This document shows, piece by piece, positions 52,131 to 63,212 of a DNA stretch of 64,000 nt; position 1 is the stretch's first letter, and the number at the start of each line of letters is the position of its first letter. A program made the position numbers and the translations under genes. The DNA comes from Gadus chalcogrammus (taxonomy: Eukaryota; Chordata; Actinopteri; Gadiformes; Gadidae): assembly GCF_026213295.1 (NCBI RefSeq), contig NC_079428.1, positions 9,739,302-9,803,301 of the forward strand, written 5' to 3'. The notes under the pieces are model-generated. The model searched no databases. It was not told the DNA's origin and saw nothing but the letters and a program-made list of their open reading frames with translations.

Positions 52131-53212
52131 CATCTACGTGTCCAATCCCCTCTCTGTCCGTCTCTCTGCCTTCCTGTCCGTCTCCGGCCGGCCCTTCATC
52201 CGTCACAGCGGGGGGACAGTAAAGAGCGTCAGAGGGATCGGCGAGGCCGCTGAGTGGGAGCCATAAACAACACCCCGGGTGGTGCAGGAGACCCGGGACG
52301 CTACAGCGGCGCTCCGCTACGGCCCAGGGGCCTCGCGGCACCGTCTCAGAGGGGCCCAAGCAGGGGGGCCCGAGCGTAGCGCTAGGGCGCACACCTGCTG
52401 CATCTGGCGGGAGTGGGGGAGGGCCCAATGGAAGGCCTACGTCACTTCTTATGGGTCTTATGGATCGTTAGCCTCTTCGCATAATTGCCTAAGTCATATT
52501 TTAAGGTTCATCCTGTGTTTAGCGTGGAAAATGCCTAGGTCAAATAGATGACTCTGATTGGCTTAGGATATAGCCAATGAGGCACAGTGAATCAGCAGCG
52601 TTAGAAGAGTAGAATTAGGTTAGATATCCCTATTTGGCTGATGTATGAATTAGGCTATTACGCTATGAGGCATAGCTCACTTGGTTTGATTTTCTACCGT
52701 AACCTATTTCTATGTCTTTTACCCTATTAGCATATTGTGATTTCTGTTTTATCTGTTTGTTAATGCATTTGGCATGTTTGAATTTGTCAGCATTTCGATT
52801 AGATATTTTATCCGTGAGTCGAAAAAGTTTGGATTATGACTTTTTAAAGCCGCAATATATATGTATTTTCATTTAGGTGGGAATGTTTAATCCGCCATAT
52901 TTTCCCAACATCCCCGGTGTGAGACTCACGTGCAATAAAGCATTACCTCTGGGGCTTAGTGTTGTCCCCATATTACAAACCTGACGGCGAGAAAATACCT
53001 TGAAGATAATTAACTGTCTAATATTTCATGACGTGTTTCTGGAGAAATAAGAAGGGAATTTGGGACACCAAAAAATAAAATAAACAAAAAGCCTTTCGGT
53101 TTTTTTGTAATTACACTTCGGAATCCTGCTGATTTAAACAGAAGGAAATGCACTTAGAAATGAAAGATGCATGATACCGAAAACACGATTTGGGATTACG
53201 CTTGTTTGAAGG

Positions 53213-53355
<143 letters not shown>

Positions 53356-54769
53356 AGTGTTGAATCATGTGAATAAGAGTCAAGAGTGAACATGAAGAAA
53401 ATTCTCTGCATTTGTCTGAGCTTGTATATATTCCGGAATGCATGTTTTTTGCCTCCCAGTTCCCTTCAGTCACAGCTGGCGTCCGTCATTGCCGTCATGT
53501 GAACATATGTATAAACCTACCACCCGTGCTGGGAGTCTGTGTCTGTATGTGTGTGTGTGTGTGTGTGTTTGTGCACACACCCGTGCATCAATGTGTGAGT
53601 GAAGCCCCCAGAAAGAACTAGAGAGGGAAAGAAATGGGCTTATAGAGCGAGTGAACATGCTCTGAATGTCCAATTAGACCAGAGGGGGGAGAGAGAACCG
53701 AGAACAGAGAAATGGTCCAGCGCTACAGAAATCTCTAGAAGGCAGATTTAAAAACTATTACTCTTCTCCACAACCGCTCGCATAAGCGTGCGTTCCCAGC
53801 AGGCAGCGTCTCTTCAATTAAAGGAACAGGCGGCCACGGGAAAAAAGGGGAAAAAACTGCAAACACAAGCGGCTAACAGATTAATAGCGCAGATGGTAGC
53901 GTTTTTTTTTTTTTCACGGGGTTTTTTCTTTTTCTTTTCAGGCGCCACGTGCGGCGTGCGCGTGCAGACACTACAGCCTCAGCCCGTCAAGGGCCTAAAA
54001 CACCAACCGCATCACCTTCAATCTCCATCCCCGCAAATTGCCGTCCGTCTGTTTAATTTGCGGAAACAAATCGTCGTGCAAGTTTTCGTACATTTTTTAA
54101 ATATGCTAATAGCGCCATCTTCGCCACACGTCTCCACGGTGGCCGGCTGAGAGAGTAAGTGAAAGACGGTTGTCGCACGCTTGGTTTGCCGGCCTTTTTA
54201 TGGGATATAGCTGCGACGAGCCTTGCTAATCATGCTAGCTGGCATAGAGACACCACAGCAGTAAGCAGGAGGCTAACACGGCACGCTCATTTTCACTAGC
54301 CCGCACAATGACTCATCGCTAAATGACACCGTTGTCGGTGCGCTGAACGTGGTATTCAATGCAAGCTGAACACAAGCCATTATTTATGGTAGATTCCTCG
54401 TTTTTTGGACTTATTAAATTCAATAGAAAGACGTACATTTCCCAGAATGCATGGGAACAATCATGAACAATCATCACCCTATTTGAATTCTCGTCGACTG
54501 AGAGCCAAAATAAAAAATTAAGAATTGGACACACAAACTATTTTAAACTTAGTTTAAAATGGTATAAAGATTGACTTCCTTATTTATTACGAGTTTGTTT
54601 TGTACTGTAATCAGATATCCATAAGATCCAAGAACAGGCCCAACCACTGCTGTAATCAGCTCGGGCCTTATCAATTACTACCAATCAATTAACCAATACA
54701 GACCCTCAACTGATAAGCCACTAATCACTCCACGAAGGGAAATTTTGTCAATTCATCAGCGGCAAAGTT

Positions 54770-54773
<4 letters not shown>

Positions 54774-54825
<52 letters not shown>
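54774..54825. repeat. (GT)n microsatellite
   Basis: It is uninterrupted for about 50 bp and lies 50 bp before the truncated SINE. Confidence 0.97.
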
Positions 54826-54830
<5 letters not shown>

Positions 54831-54875
54831 AACAAGTCTTCAAACAATGGACATATATTATTATCGTTAGTATAC

Positions 54876-55040
54876 GCTAGCTGAGCGTTGACGTGTCCCT
54901 GAGCAAGGCACTCAACCCTAACTGCCCCTGACGAGCTTGCTGTCGCCTTGCGTGGTTGACTCTGCCGTCGGTGTGTCAATGTGTGTATCAGCCGATACAC
55001 CGTAAGTCGCTTCGGATAAAAGCGTCTGCTAAATGCCCTG
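54876..55040 (+). mobile_element. 5'-truncated SINE of the same family
   Basis: This plus-strand fragment begins CTGAGCGTTGACGTGTCCCT and contains GAGCAAGGCACTCAACCCTA and TTGCGTGGTTGACTCTGCCG. It ends CGGATAAAAGCGTCTGCTAA then ATG. The body and tail match the family of the element at 18262-18492, but the tRNA head is missing. It lies 54 bp before the TTAA foldback MITE. Confidence 0.75.
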
Positions 55041-55094
55041 ATTGTAGTATATATGTATATTCATTAGTGTTATCCATTATTAGTGCAAATTACA

Positions 55095-55376
55095 TTAAAG
55101 GGGACTTATTATACCACCAGGTGTGAGTGTGATTAGCCTTACAAGCCGTTTCGAAAATCTGCCTAATATGACATCACTAGTGGGTGTGTCCACCTAGATC
55201 TGTGCTGGATAGATCTATCTACCAGCCTACCCAGTGGACTGAAGTAAACATTGCTCATCTATCCAGCACAGATCTAGGTGGACACACCCACTAGTGATGT
55301 CATATTAGGCAGATTTTCGAAACGGCTTGTAAGGCTAATCACACTCACACCTGGTGGTATAATAAGTCCCCTTTAA
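55095..55376. mobile_element. Foldback MITE with TTAA ends
   Basis: Two arms of 120 bp (55095-55214 and 55257-55376) are exact reverse complements by eye and flank a 42 bp spacer. Each outer end is TTAA followed inward by AGGGGACTTATTATACCACC. TTAA ends are the target-site signature of piggyBac-type elements. AGGGGACCTATTAT-like termini are, from memory, common in teleost MITEs. There is no coding capacity. The perfect arms suggest a recent insertion or arm homogenisation. The superfamily assignment is inference. Confidence 0.85.
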
Positions 55377-55697
55377 TAGAAGTATGTTTTTGTACTTTGA
55401 TTATACTTATATGGATCACACATTTGTTTTGTGTCATCATCTCTCTCAATTCTCTCTATATATTAACCACAGTATCATCACCATCATCACTTTCCTCACC
55501 ATCCTAATCCATCAGCAGTGTCCTCAGGGAAACACTAGACAACGTTTGGACGTGTTACTGAGTCACTCGTCTCGAATCCTCTCTTACTGACAAACGGGCC
55601 TCTGTCTAAGGCCACTTACAGCAGTTTAATGTCAGCCAGAATCCCTCTACCACTTGTGAATCACCAACACCATCACCACTTCCACCTTCCCCCCTTG

Positions 55698-55854
55698 CGC
55701 TCTCTCTCTCTCTCTCTCTCTCCCTCTCTCTATCTCTCACTCCCTCTCCCTCTCCCTCTCCTCTCCCTCCCTCTCCCTCTCTCTCTCTCCCTCTCCTCTC
55801 TCTCCCCCTCCCTCTCCCCCTCACCCCTCTCCTCTCTCCTCTCTCTCTCTCTCT

Positions 55855-55894
<40 letters not shown>

Positions 55895-55985
55895 CCTCTC
55901 TCCTCCCCCTCTCCCTCTCTCTCTCTCCCCCTCCCCCCTCTCTCCCCCTCCCTCTCTCTCTCCCTCTCTCTCTCTCTCCCTCTCT
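55698..55985. repeat. CT/CCCT pyrimidine tract
   Basis: About 290 bp of pure pyrimidines apart from a few A and G. The transcript strand is purine-rich. The Ser-Leu-Pro frame of 237 codons through it is an artefact. Confidence 0.95.
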
Positions 55986-57229
55986 CAGCTCCATTCCTTC
56001 TTTCGTATTGTGTCTCCTCCTGCCCTCAATCCCTCTCCTACTTCCATCTTTACATCCTTATTCCGTACTCCTTCTGTCCTTGCCTTCTTGCCTTATTGTG
56101 GCGCCGTGACTTGTTTTCCCCTGAATCCTCAGAGGCTGTCACCTTGTTGTTTTCCCTGTGCTTTCACCCGACCAAAAAACTGTTGCCGCGTCAAGGAGTT
56201 TGAGTCCTTAAAAATAGAAAAGCGCCCATGGTCTAAAATGACCTCGGCTAACAGCTCCAGGTGTCTCTCTCTCTCTCTCACTGTTATTTTACACGCCGAT
56301 TCCAACGGCAAGACAAAGCATTCAGACGTGAGAGGCTTTTAACCATTGCTATTATCTGAAGGAGCCGCTGTTTCGCCCGGGAGAGGAGGACATAAAACGT
56401 GTCCCATGAAAGGGTTACAGGTGAGAGTCAAGTGTACAATTTTACACCCATTTCTGGGGTATCTTTAAGAGTGAAGATAGCTCGACTGGGAAAACAAGGC
56501 GACAATACCGTGTAAAAGGAAAAAGGTAGGGAGGTGGAAAGGACAAAGTCTTTTTTGTAGATTGGACTCTCAGATGTAGGTCACATTAGGACAAGGTTCG
56601 TCTGATGCTTCTCAAGAGCACTACAGCCCCAGAGGGGAGAGGGAAGAGCAGTTATAATCTCGGCCCCCTTGCGTTTTTGTTGAATGGATTTGGCTTCTTT
56701 GGGGAAAAGCGTGTGTGTGATTACGCTTTGTGTTTCATTGTACATTGCGCCCTATGGTTTTCATACCTTTTGATGAATTCATTAATAGCCGAGTAAAATG
56801 CTAAAGGAATTAAAAACTATTAACTTTACGATTGAATTTAAATATTTTTACCAGCAAAGGAGAATATAGGCTGGCTTCTCGTCTATCATTTAGCATAAAA
56901 GAAACCCCCCAAATCCCACATTTAAACAAACGCCACTGCAATATATTTTTCATTAGTTCCCTTATTACCATATCGTCAACACCCTATAATGTAATGCACC
57001 CGTTTGCATAGATTCTTCTGATTTTTGTGACACAAATTGAATTAGATGTAGCCCAAAGGATCTGTACTAAACGTCACATCAAAGAGCAGACAAAAACGAG
57101 GAGAAACCAAGGCTTAACCTAAACGATGTACTGCAGCGGGGGGCGGCCATTTTGCCAAAAATGATTTCCCAACAACAAATCACTGTTGTGGTACATCGGT
57201 GGTCGGCTAGTCTAGTTCAGTCTCCTTAC

Positions 57230-57420
57230 CTTTGAGGTCCAGGTTCCGTGCTCCATTGGAGTGCTGTGTCACGGTGCGCGAGTCAATCTTGAGCGTGTGC
57301 ACGTTGCCGGCGTCCCGGGACACCACCACGTTGTGCCACTGGTTGTCGTTCAGTGGCTTGTCCGAGTTGCCCTTCATCAGCGACGGCCCGTTGCCCAGGT
57401 CGAACACGTAGTGGACGTAG
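57230..57420 (-). CDS. nrxn2: nrxn2 exon: middle of LNS5
   Basis: This 191 nt exon completes the Gly codon with its first base, then encodes 63 residues and the first base of the next Gly codon. It begins [18 protein letters not shown], followed by [30 protein letters not shown] and [10 protein letters not shown]. The [13 protein letters not shown] stretch is the conserved LNS core. The [12 protein letters not shown] and TVTQHSNG stretches are what separate NRXN2 from NRXN1 and NRXN3. The acceptor is CATTAG at 57422-57421 behind a C/T-rich tract. The donor is AAAG|GTAAGG with GT at 57229-57228. The upstream intron is phase 2 and the downstream intron phase 1. Confidence 0.96.
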
Positions 57421-58477
57421 CTAATGAGACGGAGGGGGAGGGGTTAGAACTCTCAGAACGCTCACACACAGGGAACTTGGGTTTCCTACACAGAGAACAT
57501 TGCACACCTCCACAGGGGAACCAACACAAAACCAGCACACTTCAGCTGGGTAACTTGAATGGAATAAGCGTTTTCTCCACCAACAACTTAGGGGAACGGG
57601 AGCCCCCTACACAGATACCTACACATATAAGATGACATCAGGTAGCTCCACAGAGCACATGAAGGACAAGAGGATCCCCCACAACAACATCAAACCTCTC
57701 GGCAGAAGACTCACCGGAGTGTGCTACACAGATGAATTACTGAGAACCGGAGCGCGCTACGCTGACAAGTTCTGGAGTACACAGATACAAACAGAAGGTA
57801 CCGGCCTGTGACAGCCTGGATAGTAAGAGTGTGAAGTGGTTAAGCACACACAGGGCTGGTCGATAAGGAAGGGAGGGACTATCGCAATAATCAGGACTAC
57901 TTTATTGGAATCCAAGTCACATTATATACCATGATTCCCCCCCCCCCCCTCCACAATTGTTGTGATAAATCAACCAGTTATATATATGGGCACATATGTT
58001 ATTGACTTAAGGCAGCATGGGTGCCCTTTACAATACCAGCATGACACAAAGTCCCCAAGCATGGGTGTAGGCGTACATGCCCTATTGAAATGCCATCGAC
58101 CAGACGTCCTGGAGGGAAGCAGTGTCTCAACGCTCGGTTGCCATGGGCACGTCAAGGTCAGCACAACCTGCCTTGCATCATTGACGCGACCCCTTGCAGA
58201 GTTCAATATTTTTTCAGCCGAGCCCCTAACTCATCACCAAGGTTACCATGGTGGCGGACTCTAAGACACAATAACCTGCTTTCCGTCTCGCTTTGTCTCG
58301 CTGTCTTTTCCTCCCTCGGACGCTCTCTCTCATACCGTCATAACCTCTGTCAATCAATTCGACATTATTGAGAGCACACTTTTCTGTGCAGAACTGCAAT
58401 ATGAAGGCAGTAAATGAGATCATGAAACACATTCGGAGAAACATTTTGAGAGGCAAAAACGCTCAACAAAATCTAAA

Positions 58478-58783
58478 TGATATGCTGTCCTGGCTCCACA
58501 ATGGTGGATGAGCTCCCCGGGATCATCAGGAGAGATGAAACCCTACATCTTCCGCCGCAGGCTGAGAACTCATCTGTTCAGACTGCGTCTTGGCCCGTGG
58601 AAAACATGAATTAAAGATGATTCAAGTGCCAGATACTATATTTTAGCACTTACAGCAGTTGCTTGTTTGACTAATTGTATTAAGTCAAATGATTCTTGAA
58701 CATTTTAGGTTAGTGGTTCACCGTTGAATGCACTTAATGAACGTTGCTCTTGACATAAGTGTCAGTTAAATAAACTAATGTGC
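58478..58783 (+). mobile_element. LINE 3'-end remnant (ORF2 C-terminus plus tail)
   Basis: The plus strand encodes LAPQWW, then a shifted stretch, then IFRRRLRTHLFRLRLG before a stop. FRRRLKTHLFR is, from memory, the typical C-terminus of abundant teleost LINE reverse-transcriptase proteins. A base appears lost in GGATGAG relative to the usual GGAATGAG, breaking the frame. About 130 bp downstream, ACGTTGCTCTTGACATAAGT then GTCAGTTAAATA is a decayed copy of the GCTCTGGATAAGAGCGTCTG tail. It is non-functional. Confidence 0.6.
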
Positions 58784-59867
58784 TTCCTGGTTTTGGCATA
58801 AACAAGCAGAGGTGCCTTTCTTTACTTAAGGGCAGATGAGGGTGCATCATGGCATTGCTACTAAGGGATTTCACCTTCTCACAGGAATACAGATGGTGGT
58901 AGGCTTGTCATGCTAGGCTAAACGCTAATGTCGCTAAATGCTACGCTAATGCAGCAGCAATGAAGGTGTGTGTTTATTCAACATCTCACTGTGGCAGTGG
59001 CAACCCAAGCTTTCCCGTTTGGATACAAAACATTTCCAAACAATTTATAGTTAGTGAGGTTGTTTCACAGCATTTCACAGGCTGTTAAAAAAAAGTTAGG
59101 TTTTAAGTGCTTTACAGGGCACATTACCAAAACAATATCACCAACATAGCAGAAGTATCTTGCCAAGAAAACAAAATAACACACAAATGTATTCTGAATA
59201 ACAGTAAACTTTTTTATAAGCCTATCTTCGGCAAAGCACGTAACCTTCAGAAAGGGTTGAATGAAACTATTCACATAATTATTATTATTGTGTCAAAACA
59301 CTGGCACTGTGAGACGGTCAATAACAACTTCCCTTTACTTATCTGGAAGGATTTCAGACAATATATAATAACAAAAGTAACAAAAAAAAAGAATGATACA
59401 TATCATTTCCATTTCAACATTCTACCTTATTCTTTGTAAATCATAACAGATCGAATTAAATTGCCTTATAGAAATGACGAGGGGGTTAAAGGAAATACTG
59501 TTGACCTACCAAACTCTGTGAACCCAACAGCCTCTAAACACTTTTGAATGGGGCCACCAAATCAACTCAACGAGCTGCAGCTGAGAAATCTAATTTGTAT
59601 TGGCCTTAAAGGGGAAGCAACACCACTTAGTGGCGGGTTTGCATTGTGGATGACTCCCTGGCTACGTTAAAGGCTCAAGGTTTTAGTATCATATGAAGCC
59701 CTTTGAGACTGTCACTGTGATTTGAAAGGAGCCAAACCCAAACACCATCTGAGCTTTGGTATTCAAAAGCTGGAGAGTCCCTCTCTCGGTTGAACTATAT
59801 TGCAAATTTCATGCCTCTTGAGAGGGAATCGAAGCTGCATTTAACAGGGATGGAAAAAACATACTGG

Positions 59868-60110
59868 AGCTGCGTTCCAAATCGCATACTTTTTACTACA
59901 GCTATCCTTACAAAGTATGTACTGTTGCACACAGTATGCATAGAATTGGGACATCGACTTTCCCCGGCTCAGTCGATGTGACGTATTTTCTGCTGCGCAA
60001 AGCATTGTGGGGCAAATTAGCCAAAAAGCATCCTGGCTTGCAAACTAAGAAACGCGACCGGATGTAGTAAAACATCCTGGTGAACAGGCATACTATATTT
60101 TCCATTCCTA
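59868..60110 (+). mobile_element. Decayed MITE with a CGTTCCAAATCGCATACTT terminus
   Basis: The start GAGCTGCGTTCCAAATCGCA then TACTTTTTACTACA matches the terminal sequence of widespread fish DNA-transposon derivatives, as remembered. CATACTATATTTTCC at 60087-60101 may be the other side. A clean second terminal repeat is not visible, so the right boundary is approximate. Confidence 0.4.
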
Positions 60111-60504
60111 ACCTAAACACTCAATCTTTTTCTGGCATTGTGGAAGTCTTTGTTAGAGGCAGCTTCAGGGGTGTGGGTCTTCCTGTTCTGAAGGGAATCT
60201 CATTGCGGTGCTGTAGACACAAGCTGTCAGACTAATGATAAATAATGAAACTACAATCAACTCATTAACGTGGCGCTATGCACAAAGATTCACCGGACAT
60301 CGAAGACAAGGTTAGATAATGATGGGGTTCAAAATGGTTAAATGTGTGAAACCAAATACACACAAAAAGGTTTGTAATAACTAAACTACAAACAAGGGGG
60401 TCACAAGCCCAGAACACTGTGGTGGGAAACACTGGGACGAGGGGGCTGCAACAGGTGCCAAGTGGTCCTCCGCACACACGAGGTACACCAATGGTCTCGC
60501 TCAC

Positions 60505-60737
60505 CCCTTGACGAGCTCCACCACGATGAAGTCGCTGCCGTCGCCTGAGTTGAAGAGCATGAGGCCGTCGGGCGTGGTGGTCTTGAACTGGAAGAAGAGG
60601 TGCATGGAGGCGTAGGCCTGCAGCGTGGCCAGCGCCAGGTAGCTGCCCTTGGTCCGAAAGGTCACGGGGTCAGCGATGATGTGGCGCATGCCGAAGCGGG
60701 CGTTGAGCTCGCAGTAGGAGATGTCACCGTTCTTGCA
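60505..60737 (-). CDS. nrxn2: nrxn2 exon: LNS4/LNS5 boundary and N-terminal half of LNS5
   Basis: This 233 nt exon encodes 77 codons plus two bases of a Gly codon. It opens with [16 protein letters not shown], the cysteine-bearing link between LNS4 and LNS5. It continues through [28 protein letters not shown] and [14 protein letters not shown] to IVVELVKG. These are core beta-strand motifs of neurexin LNS5 and are almost identical across vertebrate neurexins. The acceptor is TTAG (60741-60738), preceded by an uninterrupted run of 15 C on the transcript strand. The donor is GTGAGC at 60504. The upstream junction is phase 0 and the downstream one phase 2, and both agree with the neighbouring exons. 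There are no stops or frameshifts. Confidence 0.96.
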
Positions 60738-60756
60738 CTAAGGGGGGGGGGGGGGG
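60738..60756 (-). promoter_or_regulatory. Splice acceptor with a pure C15 polypyrimidine tract
   Basis: On the transcript strand the acceptor reads fifteen C, then TTAG, directly before the TGC codon of the LNS5 exon. A pyrimidine tract made only of C binds U2AF65 less well than a U-rich one and can attract poly(C)-binding proteins. The homopolymer is also likely to vary in length between alleles. Confidence 0.7.
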
Positions 60757-61205
60757 AGGATGTCCGTTGAGTGGACACACTTTATTGACGCAAGCATTGT
60801 TTTCTTGCATAGTGACACGGGTGGAGATATAAACTGTGTCGGAATATTTGATTCATCGTGAACCATAGACATAGAAACTAAGAATCTAAGACGGATGAAA
60901 TTATGAATAATGCAAGAAATAAGTTCATCTTTATCATTTCTAGATGGGAAATAATATTTTTTACTTTATTTCTTACCAACAATGATATTGCACTATGTAT
61001 GCTAAGTCTATATATTTATATATAGATGCTTTTCCTACATTATACAATTGAATTGTAATAAAAAAATAAAGGACAATAGAATAAACCGAGGATGCACCAA
61101 TATTATAAGGTGACATTTGATGCGGGGCAGAAGTGATACCGAAACTAAGTTTAAAAGTGCCAAACTTTGTGGGTCAGTCCAGCCCAGCGGGGGGGTGGAT
61201 GGTAC
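60738..61205 (-). other. nrxn2: Short intron (468 bp, phase 0) between the two LNS4/LNS5 exons
   Basis: The intron begins GTACC at 61205 and ends in C15-TTAG. The interior (60780-61190) is AT-rich unique sequence with no recognisable repeat or hidden exon. It is by far the shortest intron in the window. Confidence 0.9.
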
Positions 61206-61354
61206 CTGGTCGAGGTAGGGCACCCCGTTGAAGGTGAGGCCCTGCAGGTGGCCGATGAAGTTGGACGGCACCACGGAGATGAAGCGGCGCTCGGTCATGA
61301 TGCCCGTCTCGATGTTGTGGAACTCCAGGCGGGTGTGGGCGCCCGTCATCTGGC
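61206..61354 (-). CDS. nrxn2: nrxn2 exon: C-terminal part of LNS4
   Basis: This 149 nt exon starts in phase 1 (its first two bases complete a Gly codon) and then encodes 49 residues. They begin [17 protein letters not shown], continue through [19 protein letters not shown], and end in Gln. The pattern matches the last third of the fourth LNS (laminin-G-like) domain of alpha-neurexins, where the familiar text is [19 protein letters not shown]. The acceptor is a run of nine C followed directly by AG at 61356-61355. The donor is GT at 61205-61204, after CAG (CAG|GTACC). The downstream intron is phase 0. The domain is extracellular. The preceding exon, which should carry the DNEWHTV motif near splice site 3, was not found up to 64000. 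The identity is secure from the protein match and the correct junctions. Confidence 0.95.
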
Positions 61355-61439
61355 CTGGGGGGGGGAGGGAGGTGAGAGGAGCTCAGTGTACTCAATGGCT
61401 GTTGTTACGGCTGATTACATTTGTTTTATTCTTTTATTC

Positions 61440-61599
61440 ATAGTAGTATATGATAGTTTTTTTTTTTTCGTTATAGCGGTGGTTGTTTTATCTGATTTCA
61501 TTTGTTTTATAATTATATATATATTTATATATATATAATAGTATTTTTTTTTCTTTATGGTGGTTATTGTTTTATCTCATTTTATTTGTTTTATAAACA

Positions 61600-61630
<31 letters not shown>

Positions 61631-61650
61631 ATAGTTTAATTTTAATCTTT
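61440..61650. repeat. AT-rich repeat region
   Basis: (TA)n blocks alternate with three to four copies of GGTTGTTGTTTTATCTCATT-like units at roughly 100 bp spacing, continuing weakly to about 61770. Confidence 0.75.
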
Positions 61651-62819
61651 ATAGTGGTTGTTGTTTTATCTCATTTCAGTTGTTTTTAATCATAAATATA
61701 TACTGTATATTTATGTTTGTTTATTTGTATTAATAACAGTGCGTGTTGTTTTATCTCATTTCACTTTTGTATTATTTCAAATCTATTCATCACTTATTTC
61801 TAGTGTTGTATTCAATAATTGAACATTTATTAAAACGGTTGTTCGATTTGTGTCTCATTAAAAAATAAATAAAGTTTTTACATGAGAAAATGTCTCTTGG
61901 CACTGTGTATTCTCTCTGAGTAGCTGGAATGGGATGCGGGCAATCGTTTATATATTTATTGACCAATTAGGTAATACTTGACAACAACGCTAGAATAATG
62001 AACCACTAATTACTGAATACGAATATCTCAGCTAACACAATCACCAATAGTAAATAATTCCTAGGCCATTAGTTAACTGTTAATTAACTAAGTGAACGGT
62101 TAGATAAGGCATATTATTGCATTTACGAACGCTAAGCAATGCTTGATTATTCTACCTTTGTTTTAAAGCAATACCTTTATCAATAAAGTTGAAGTTAACC
62201 TAAACACATCCCGTACACTTGCTGTACATGCGCCTGGCGGTCTGGTATTGTTTGTTTATTTTGCCAAATCACTGTACGGTGGAGTTACACGCTCAAGTAA
62301 AACAGGGTCAATCGGATATTGAACCGTGGAACCAACGAGATCGTGTTTTCATTGGATGATTGCCACATTACATTTGAACAGAGCAGCGTTGGGGAAACTG
62401 TTCGCCCACTGCACACCTTGTTACAGACATTGATATAAAAATGGTCGCTTCCGTCCAAATAACAACAGAAGAATGGGTACATGGAGGGCGTCCCGTACGG
62501 ACCGGTGGACACTGGCGTCTCTTTACGAGCTCTCTTGCAACCGCGCTGAATATATCGGCGCTATCGGCTCTTTCAGGGGCGAACAACACGGGAGCCATAA
62601 TTGGTTGTTGCTGTTCTAAAACGGCGGGAGATACACAGTGTTAACCGCAGGGGCCCGGGGTAATGGGCCCTGGCTCGCCGCCCAATGAAATGGCCCCCGG
62701 TCTGAGGGGACCCGGAGGACTTCCCGGTTGTCGTTTTCTTAATGTCTTTGTTTATTTTATTAACTTTTGCTTTTTTTTCTTGTTTGTGAGGTGATAACAC
62801 CCTGTCCCCAACTCACCAA

Positions 62820-62841
62820 CGCACACACAGACACACGCACA

Positions 62842-62878
<37 letters not shown>

Positions 62879-62998
62879 AAACCCATAAACGAGCACACAT
62901 ACATGCACACCGGACATACATTCACACAAATGTAGACACACCCATGCGCATAACTACACACAGACAAGACATAGAGTCACACAAATGCACACACAAAT

Positions 62999-63088
<90 letters not shown>

Positions 63089-63123
63089 AGTCATGCAGAC
63101 ACATGCACCAACACACAAAAACA

Positions 63124-63210
<87 letters not shown>
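62820..63210. repeat. Cluster of AC microsatellites
   Basis: Three CA arrays (about 62838-62872, 62998-63084 and 63124-63209) are joined by CA-rich spacers. Confidence 0.97.

Positions 63211-63212
<2 letters not shown>

Larger units (their letters stand above)
57421..60504 (-). other. nrxn2: Intron of 3,084 bp, phase 2
   Basis: It contains the LINE 3' remnant at 58478-58783, a small GCTAA-rich patch at 58910-58965 and a teleost MITE-like fragment at 59868-60110. The stretches 57430-57930, 58960-59860 and 60110-60490 look unique and hold nothing I recognise. A C homopolymer lies at 57938-57949. Confidence 0.85.

Noticed and set aside
55629..56342. 237-codon open frame rich in Ser, Leu and Pro
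   Set aside because: It is the translation of a CT/CCCT tract. It has no domain, no splice context and no conservation signal.
61035..61205. Continuation of the open frame beyond the LNS4 exon
   Set aside because: Neurexin homology stops exactly at the GT donor, and the next residues of the protein are encoded at 60737.
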